From contig JBILMZ010000122.1 in assembly GCA_044375275.1 (NCBI GenBank), positions 1-10,506 of the forward strand: 10,506 bases of DNA. The letters run 5' to 3'. The stretch's first letter is position 1. Each line of letters begins with the position of its first letter. A program made the position numbers and the translations under genes. Below are positions 6,248 through 10,506 of this stretch, in pieces. A model generated the notes under the pieces. The model was not told the DNA's origin, did not search any database, and was given only the letters and a program-made list of their open reading frames with translations. Origin of the DNA: SZUA-430 sp044375275 (GTDB lineage: Bacteria > Pseudomonadota > Alphaproteobacteria > Micropepsales > Micropepsaceae).

Positions 6248-6289
6248 AAAAAGAAAATCCCCGCAGCGCCATCACGGAGCTGCGGGGAT
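6248..6289 (-). terminator. Rho-independent terminator of rpsT
   Basis: On the minus strand a perfect 11-bp stem, ATCCCCGCAGC (6289-6279) with GCTGCGGGGAT (6267-6257), encloses an 11-nt loop and runs straight into TTTCTTTTT. It lies 55 nt after the rpsT stop codon. Its strength implies that rpsT transcription does not read into the dnaA control region. Confidence 0.93.
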
Positions 6290-6343
6290 CTGGAACTTGG
6301 CAGCGGCGGATCTTGTGAACCGCCTGGTCAGGGGACCCGAGGG

Positions 6344-6616
6344 TCAGCCCTTCTTCGTCATCGTCTTCACGCGACGCGTCAGGCGCGAGACCTTGCGGGC
6401 TGCGGCACGCTTGTGAAGGATGCGCTTGTTCGCGCCACGGATGATTTCCGGCTGGGCGGCGCGCAGGGCGTCGGCTGCTGCCTTGGAGTCGCCGCTGGCA
6501 ATCGCCTCTTCGACGTTGCGCACAAAGGTACGAACGCGGCTCTTGCGGGCAACGTTCACAGCCTCGCGTCGCTTGGATTTGCGTGCCGCTTTTGCTGCTG
6601 AACGGATATTTGCCAT
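6344..6616 (-). CDS. rpsT: 30S ribosomal protein S20
   Basis: S20 is a primary 16S rRNA-binding protein of the small ribosomal subunit. The 90-residue product is the normal size and highly basic, beginning MANIRSAAKAARKSKRRE and rich in Ala, Lys and Arg helices, with the typical LHKRAAARKVSRLTRRV segment near the C-terminus (about 67-83). The ATG at 6616 is preceded by AGGAGA (6630-6625) at 8-nt spacing. The gene is a single transcription unit, with its own promoter (6693-6664) and a strong terminator just downstream. rpsT next to dnaA is a common alphaproteobacterial arrangement. Nothing in the sequence looks damaged. Confidence 0.97.
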   Translation of the reverse strand: MANIRSAAKAARKSKRREAVNVARKSRVRTFVRNVEEAIASGDSKAAADALRAAQPEIIRGANKRILHKRAAARKVSRLTRRVKTMTKKG

Positions 6617-6663
6617 GTGGATGCTCTCCTGGAAAGGCTTGCCCTGTTGCTCAGAGGGCGCAG

Positions 6664-6693
6664 GTTATAGACAGCGGTTACCGACGACGTCAA
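6664..6693 (-). promoter_or_regulatory. Promoter of rpsT
   Basis: On the minus strand TTGACG (6693-6688) and TATAAC (6669-6664) are separated by 18 bp. Both are close to consensus for a housekeeping sigma factor. Transcription would start near 6657, giving a leader of about 40 nt that includes the AGGAGA ribosome binding site. The promoter sits immediately beyond the end of the upstream enoyl-CoA hydratase gene. Confidence 0.75.
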
Positions 6694-6714
6694 CCGCGAA
6701 GAGTTGCCGCGCCC

Positions 6715-7491
6715 CTACCGGTGCTCGAACTTTGCCTTACGTTTCTCAACAAAGGCTGCCATCCCTTCCTTCTGGTCTGCGGTCGCAAACATTGAGTGGA
6801 AAACCCGGCGCTCGAACAGGATTCCCTCTGAGAGGGTGCTCTCATACGCACGGTTAATGGTTTCCTTGGTCATCATGGCGATGGGCATCGACATGTCCGC
6901 GATGGCTTCTGCGGCCTTCAGGGCCTCTGCCTGGAGGTCCGCCAGCGGCACCACCCGGCTCACAAGGCCTGAACGTTCGGCCTCTGCGGCATCCATCATG
7001 CGGCCCGTCAGGCACATTTCCATGGCCTTGGACTTTCCGATGAAGCGGGTCAGGCGCTGGGTTCCGCCGATTCCGGGCATGACCCCAAGCTTGATCTCCG
7101 GTTGGCCGAACTTGGCATTGTCGGCAGCGATGATGAAGTCGCACATCATGGCGAGTTCACAGCCCCCGCCCAGGGCGAAGCCTGCGACCGCGGCGATGAC
7201 CGGCTTGCGGCACCGTGCCACGCGCTCATGGTGCGTGGTGATGAAGTCCTCGGTGAAGGCCTCCATGTAGGTCTTGGGCTGCATCTCCTTGATATCGGCC
7301 CCGGCGGCAAAGGCCTTCTCCGATCCGGTGATGACCATGCAGCGGACACCGGCGTCTTTTTCGGCAACGTCCAGGGCATCGCTGAGCTCTTTCATGAGAG
7401 CACTGTTCAGTGCATTCAGCGCCTGCGGACGGTTCAGCGTGATCAGCGCAACGGCACCACGCGTCTCGTACTTGATGGTCTCGTAGCTCAT
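6715..7491 (-). CDS. Enoyl-CoA hydratase/isomerase family protein
   Basis: The crotonase fold hydrates 2-trans-enoyl-CoA to 3-hydroxyacyl-CoA in fatty-acid beta-oxidation. The 258-residue product has the substrate-binding/oxyanion segment AFAAGADIKEM at 60-70 and the long family signature at about 97-146 (IAAVAGFALGGGCELAMMCD, then KFGQPEIKLGVMPGIGGTQRL). Glu112 and Glu132 lie 20 residues apart, as do the two catalytic glutamates of classical hydratases (144 and 164 in the rat enzyme), so a true hydratase is more likely than a divergent isomerase. An upstream TTG at 7506 would add five residues, but the ATG at 7491 has AGGG 7 nt upstream. The gene lies 92 bp after mutM in the same direction. 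It resembles the short-chain hydratase group (paaF/fadB1-like), but exact acyl specificity cannot be read from the sequence. Confidence 0.93.
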   Translation of the reverse strand: MSYETIKYETRGAVALITLNRPQALNALNSALMKELSDALDVAEKDAGVRCMVITGSEKAFAAGADIKEMQPKTYMEAFTEDFITTHHERVARCRKPVIAAVAGFALGGGCELAMMCDFIIAADNAKFGQPEIKLGVMPGIGGTQRLTRFIGKSKAMEMCLTGRMMDAAEAERSGLVSRVVPLADLQAEALKAAEAIADMSMPIAMMTKETINRAYESTLSEGILFERRVFHSMFATADQKEGMAAFVEKRKAKFEHR

Positions 7492-7583
7492 GGGCGCACC
7501 CTGCAATGTCTGCCTCGCGGTTTACCCCACGCATCAGGCAGCCACAAGCGGCAACGCATCACACATCGTGCAGGTCGCGCGAT

Positions 7584-8450
7584 TCAGCGCTGGCACGTGC
7601 CGCAAAAAAATGTGGACCGTCCGGATTGCACGATGCGCTTGATCGTGCCTTTGCATCCAGCGCGCGAACAGCGCTCGCCTGCACGGTCATATACGAGGAA
7701 ATTGTGCTGGAAGTATCCGAGCTCGCCGCTAGTCTGCTTGTAGTCGCGCAGCGTCGATCCGCCGGCGCGAATGGCATCGTTTAGCACCTGCTTGATGTCA
7801 TCCACGAGCCGCACGATCGCAGACATCTTCAGCGAGGCGCTTTCCCGCAGCGGAGAAATGCGCGCGCGGAACAGAGCTTCGCACACATAGATGTTGCCAA
7901 GCCCCGCAACCACGCGCTGGTCGAGCAGGGCCGCCTTGATCGGCGCACGCTTGCCTTCAAGTCTCTCGCGCAGCACACCCGCCGAGAACGCGTCGGACAG
8001 CGGCTCCGGCCCGATGGCTGCGAGGAATCGGTAAAGCGCGATGTCCGCCGCAGGAAAGAGATCCATCATGCCGAACCGCCGGTGATCGGAATAGACGATC
8101 CGCGCGCCCTGGTCGGTGATGAACTCGATGTGATCGTGCTTGCCGGGACCCTTGGAGTCGTCAGGCTGGATGTTGTGAAGGAAGCGCCCCAATTCCCCGC
8201 CCTCGATCTGGAAACGCCCCGACATGCCGAGATGGATGATCAGGATCTCGTCACCGTCGAGATGCGCGAGGATGTATTTCGCACGACGCGTGAGCTTCTG
8301 AACGCACCGCCCCGTTAACCGTTCTGCAAAGTCCTTGGGTAAAGGAAAGCGCAGGTCACCCCGGCGCGCGATCACGCGCTGCAGGCGACGCCCCTCAAGC
8401 ACGGGCACGAGGCCCTGTCGCACGGTTTCTACTTCAGGCAATTCAGGCAT
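7584..8450 (-). CDS. mutM: Formamidopyrimidine-DNA glycosylase (Fpg/MutM)
   Basis: MutM excises 8-oxoguanine and formamidopyrimidines and then cuts the abasic site by beta,delta-elimination. The 288-residue product starts MPELPEVET: after Met removal the N-terminal proline is the nucleophile and Glu3 the acid. The conserved beta-elimination lysine is Lys58 (RRAKYI), and HLGMSGRF follows at 73-80. The helix-two-turn-helix contains RVVAGLGNIYVCEALF at about 179-194. The C-terminal zinc finger has Cys261, Cys266, Cys283 and Cys286 with GRSTFFC, Arg278 being the conserved lesion-contacting arginine. The first pair is spaced C-X4-C rather than the C-X2-C of Escherichia coli, a variation I associate with alphaproteobacterial Fpg. 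The frame is open upstream to 8504, but the Pro2 requirement fixes the start. It diverges from ubiE over 57 bp, with no obvious ribosome binding site. Confidence 0.97.
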   Translation of the reverse strand: MPELPEVETVRQGLVPVLEGRRLQRVIARRGDLRFPLPKDFAERLTGRCVQKLTRRAKYILAHLDGDEILIIHLGMSGRFQIEGGELGRFLHNIQPDDSKGPGKHDHIEFITDQGARIVYSDHRRFGMMDLFPAADIALYRFLAAIGPEPLSDAFSAGVLRERLEGKRAPIKAALLDQRVVAGLGNIYVCEALFRARISPLRESASLKMSAIVRLVDDIKQVLNDAIRAGGSTLRDYKQTSGELGYFQHNFLVYDRAGERCSRAGCKGTIKRIVQSGRSTFFCGTCQR

Positions 8451-8507
8451 GGGACGCAGTGTAGCGTGGCAGCAGCAGGAAAGAGAGACTACAGTGTCAC
8501 ACAAGCC

Positions 8508-9269
8508 ATGAAAGACAACGAACCCAAGGTCAGTTTCGGATTCCGCGAAGTGCCGGAACAGGAAAAATCGCGCCTTGTGGGCGAGGTCTTTTCAAGCGTT
8601 GCGGGCCGCTATGACATCATGAATGACCTCATGTCGATGGGCATTCACCGGCTCTGGAAGGACGCACTGATCGACTGGCTGTCGCCGATGCCGGCGATGC
8701 AGTTGCTGGACGTGGCAGGCGGCACCGGCGACATCGCTTTCAGGTTCCTTGATCGGCTGGGTGCTCGCGCAACGACCGCGCACGCCACCGTGTGCGACAT
8801 CAATGCCGAGATGGTCGCGGTCGGACAGTCACGCGCCGCCCATCTCCAGCTCGGAGACCGCGTCTCGTTCGGCTGCGGCGATGCCGAGAAACTCCCGTTC
8901 CCGGATGCAAGCTTCGATGCCTACACGATCGCCTTCGGCATCCGCAACGTGACCCACATCGACGTGGCCCTGAAGGAAGCCTGGCGCGTGCTGAAGCCGC
9001 GCGGCCACTTCCTCTGCCTTGAGTTCTCGAAGGTCGACAATCCGCTGCTGGGCCGCCTCTATGACGCCTGGTCGTTCAACGTCATGCCCCTGATCGGTCA
9101 GGCCGTGACGAACGATCGCGCGGCCTATGACTATCTCGTCGAGAGCATCCGCCGCTTCCCGTCACGCGAAGCGTTCGGCGACATGATCGACGCCGCCGGG
9201 TTCCGCCGGACGAAGTGGCGCGAGCTCAGCGCCGGCATCGTCACGATCCACTCCGCGTGGAAGGACTGA
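8508..9269 (+). CDS. ubiE: Ubiquinone/menaquinone biosynthesis C-methyltransferase UbiE
   Basis: UbiE is the SAM-dependent C-methyltransferase that acts on the quinone ring in ubiquinone synthesis (and on demethylmenaquinone where menaquinone is made). The 253-residue product carries family signature 1, YDIMNDLMSMGIHRLW (35-50), SAM-binding motif I LLDVAGGTGD (66-75), an acidic motif at DINA (97-100), FGIRNV (143-148) and the late RVLKPRGHFLCLEF motif at 160-173. The ATG at 8508 gives the usual family length. A GTG at 8466 would add 14 residues without a convincing ribosome binding site, while AGGAAAGAGAG (8477-8487) is too far from the ATG, so the start is only moderately certain. ubiB starts one base after the stop. 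The enzyme is cytosolic or part of a soluble ubiquinone assembly. Confidence 0.95.
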   Translation: MKDNEPKVSFGFREVPEQEKSRLVGEVFSSVAGRYDIMNDLMSMGIHRLWKDALIDWLSPMPAMQLLDVAGGTGDIAFRFLDRLGARATTAHATVCDINAEMVAVGQSRAAHLQLGDRVSFGCGDAEKLPFPDASFDAYTIAFGIRNVTHIDVALKEAWRVLKPRGHFLCLEFSKVDNPLLGRLYDAWSFNVMPLIGQAVTNDRAAYDYLVESIRRFPSREAFGDMIDAAGFRRTKWRELSAGIVTIHSAWKD

Positions 9270-9270
9270 C

Positions 9271-10506
9271 ATGCTGCGCATCCTGACCAGGCTTGGCCGG
9301 TTGTTCCGGAGTGCCCGCGTGCTCGCGCGCTACGACGTATTGCCGCCGCCCGAATGGAAAGAACACACGCCAGCCCCGTTGCGCGTCGCCGCGCGCCTGC
9401 TGCCCCGCGCCCGCAGCCTCGCGAAAGGCCGGTCCGGCGAGCGCCTGGCAAAAGCCCTCACGGATCTCGGCCCCTCCTTCATCAAGGCAGGCCAGTTCCT
9501 TGCCACGCGACCCGACGTCATCGGAACGCAGATCGCGCAGGACCTCGCCGAGCTGCAGGACCGCCTCCCGCCCTTCCCCGCATCGACATCCAGGGCCATT
9601 CTGATCGCCGAACTGGGCGACGAGCGCACCCAGCGCCTCGGCGACATCGGTGAAGCAGTCGCCGCCGCCTCCATTGCCCAGGTCCACAAGGCCTGGATCG
9701 CGCCTGCGACGGAAAAGGGCGAACGCCGCGCATTGGCCATCAAGGTGCTGCGCCCCGGCGTCGAACAGGAATTCGCTGAAGACCTTGAGGCCTTCGCCTG
9801 GGCCGCCAACCTCGTCGAGAAACTGGATGCCGAGGCACGCCGCCTGAAACCCAAGGCGCTCGTCGACACCCTCGCCCGCTCCGTCGTGCTCGAGATGGAC
9901 CTGCGCCTCGAGGCCGCCGCAGCCTCCGAGATGGCGACGAACTCTGCATCGGACCCGGAGATCCGCATCCCCGCCGTCGACTGGGACTTCACGTCGAAGC
10001 GCGTCCTCGCGACCGAGTGGATAGACGGCACGCCCTTGCGCAACCGCGACGCCCTCCTGGCGCAGGGCCATGACCTGAAGCTGCTCGCCACGCGCCTCAT
10101 CCAGGCCTTCCTGCGCCACGCCCTTCGCGACGGCTTCTTCCATGCCGACATGCATCCGGGAAACCTGTTCGTCGACCGCGATGGCAGGATCGTCGTCGTC
10201 GACTTCGGGATCATGGGCAGGCTCGACATCACGCTGCGCCGCTTCATGGCCGAGACGCTGGCAGGCTTCCTGGCCCGCGACTATCGCCGCGTCGCACAGG
10301 TTCACCTCCAGATCGGCTTCGTGCCCGCGAACCATACGGTCGAGGACTTCGCGCAGGCCCTGCGCGCCATCGGCGAACCGATATTCGGCCGCCCCGCCGC
10401 CGACATGTCCATGGCGCGCCTCCTGTCACAGCTCTTTGAAGTGACCCGCCTCTTCGACATGCAGATGCAGCCGCAGCTCGTGATGCTGCAGAAGACCATG
10501 GTCGTT
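9271..10506 (+). CDS. ubiB: UbiB-family ubiquinone biosynthesis protein (cut by right window edge)
   Basis: UbiB (ADCK/COQ8 family) is an atypical kinase-like ATPase needed for ubiquinone synthesis, probably mobilising lipid precursors at the membrane. The first 412 residues are visible. They include the family-defining KxGQ motif (KAGQ, 72-75), the alanine-rich nucleotide loop AAASIAQVH (131-139) that replaces the glycine-rich kinase loop, the AIKV lysine (Lys158), the catalytic-type HADMHPGN (291-298), and the metal-binding DFG (311-313). Full proteins are about 500-540 residues with C-terminal transmembrane helices, so the missing part should hold the membrane anchor. The ATG follows the ubiE stop by one base, implying one operon with translational coupling. 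The coding strand is markedly C-rich at third positions, and long antisense frames result from this. Confidence 0.95.
   Translation, partial: MLRILTRLGRLFRSARVLARYDVLPPPEWKEHTPAPLRVAARLLPRARSLAKGRSGERLAKALTDLGPSFIKAGQFLATRPDVIGTQIAQDLAELQDRLPPFPASTSRAILIAELGDERTQRLGDIGEAVAAASIAQVHKAWIAPATEKGERRALAIKVLRPGVEQEFAEDLEAFAWAANLVEKLDAEARRLKPKALVDTLARSVVLEMDLRLEAAAASEMATNSASDPEIRIPAVDWDFTSKRVLATEWIDGTPLRNRDALLAQGHDLKLLATRLIQAFLRHALRDGFFHADMHPGNLFVDRDGRIVVVDFGIMGRLDITLRRFMAETLAGFLARDYRRVAQVHLQIGFVPANHTVEDFAQALRAIGEPIFGRPAADMSMARLLSQLFEVTRLFDMQMQPQLVMLQKTMVV

Larger units (their letters stand above)
5424..6256. promoter_or_regulatory. Gene-free dnaA upstream region; dnaA control region, possible replication origin
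   Basis: I find no believable gene here. The left two thirds (about 5521-5940) are strongly asymmetric: a hand count of the plus strand gives about 115 A, 67 T, 156 C and 82 G. The asymmetry vanishes right of about 6000, where C and G are roughly equal. AT-richer patches occur at about 5941-6000 and 6121-6160, each near 42 % GC against about 60 % in the flanking genes. The stretch contains a candidate dnaA promoter, a CtrA-type motif, clustered GATTC sites, degenerate DnaA-box-like nonamers, a hairpin and inverted repeats, listed separately. Placement next to dnaA is typical of many bacterial origins, but many alphaproteobacteria instead have oriC beside hemE, and no strict TTATCCACA is present. 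A dnaA regulatory region is well supported; an origin is only possible. Confidence 0.5.

Noticed and set aside
5424..6256. A classical oriC with strict DnaA boxes
   Set aside because: I found no TTATCCACA or one-mismatch copy on either strand in this gap, so only a possible origin is reported.
7529..7561. Direct repeat ACGCATCA (7529 and 7554) in the mutM-hydratase gap
   Set aside because: An 8-mer pair without flanking structure or a promoter nearby; likely chance.
8451..8504. An N-terminal extension of mutM
   Set aside because: Catalysis needs proline at position 2 after the start methionine, which fixes the ATG at 8450.
9241..10335. A 364-codon minus-strand open frame
   Set aside because: It is fully antisense to ubiB, whose kinase-like motifs are unmistakable. 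Long antisense frames are expected in GC-rich genes.

Overview
This window is a bacterial chromosome segment, almost certainly from an alphaproteobacterium. The evidence is the gene order (dnaA, rpsT, enoyl-CoA hydratase, mutM, ubiE, ubiB is a neighbourhood I associate with that class), the protein flavours, a coding GC content of roughly 60 % by eye, and sparse GANTC sites with a CtrA-type motif upstream of dnaA. A Caulobacterales/Hyphomonadaceae-like host is my best guess, but it is an inference from layout rather than a sequence search.

Positions 1-5423 hold the replication-initiation block, all on the minus strand, in transcription order dnaA (5423-3939), dnaN (3733-2615), recF (2618-1398) and gyrB (1319 to the left edge, truncated). 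dnaN and recF overlap as ATGA. The dnaA-dnaN gap carries a 14-bp hairpin. The recF-gyrB gap carries a perfect 16-bp palindrome next to two tandem 12-mers.

Positions 5424-6256 are a gene-free stretch of about 830 bp between dnaA and the rpsT terminator. It is the most interesting part of the window. It holds a candidate sigma-70 promoter for dnaA whose -10 overlaps a CtrA-type TTAACCAT, three GATTC (CcrM-type) sites within 56 bp, degenerate DnaA-box-like nonamers, a terminator-like hairpin inside the predicted dnaA leader, and two 9-bp inverted repeats. A strong strand asymmetry (C and A rich on the plus strand) stops near position 6000. The stretch is best read as the dnaA control region and possibly a replication origin. 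It has no strict DnaA-box array, so the origin reading is tentative.

Positions 6257-8450, still minus strand, hold rpsT (with a clear promoter, ribosome binding site and rho-independent terminator), an enoyl-CoA hydratase/isomerase gene, and mutM (Fpg DNA glycosylase). Positions 8508-10506, plus strand, hold ubiE followed after one base by ubiB (truncated by the right edge), a ubiquinone-biosynthesis operon divergent from mutM across only 57 bp.

Functionally the window joins replication initiation (DnaA), processivity (beta clamp), gap repair (RecF), supercoiling (GyrB) and oxidised-guanine repair (MutM) to a ribosomal protein gene and respiratory quinone synthesis. No mobile element, CRISPR array, tRNA or rRNA is visible, and all nine genes look intact apart from the two cut by the window edges.
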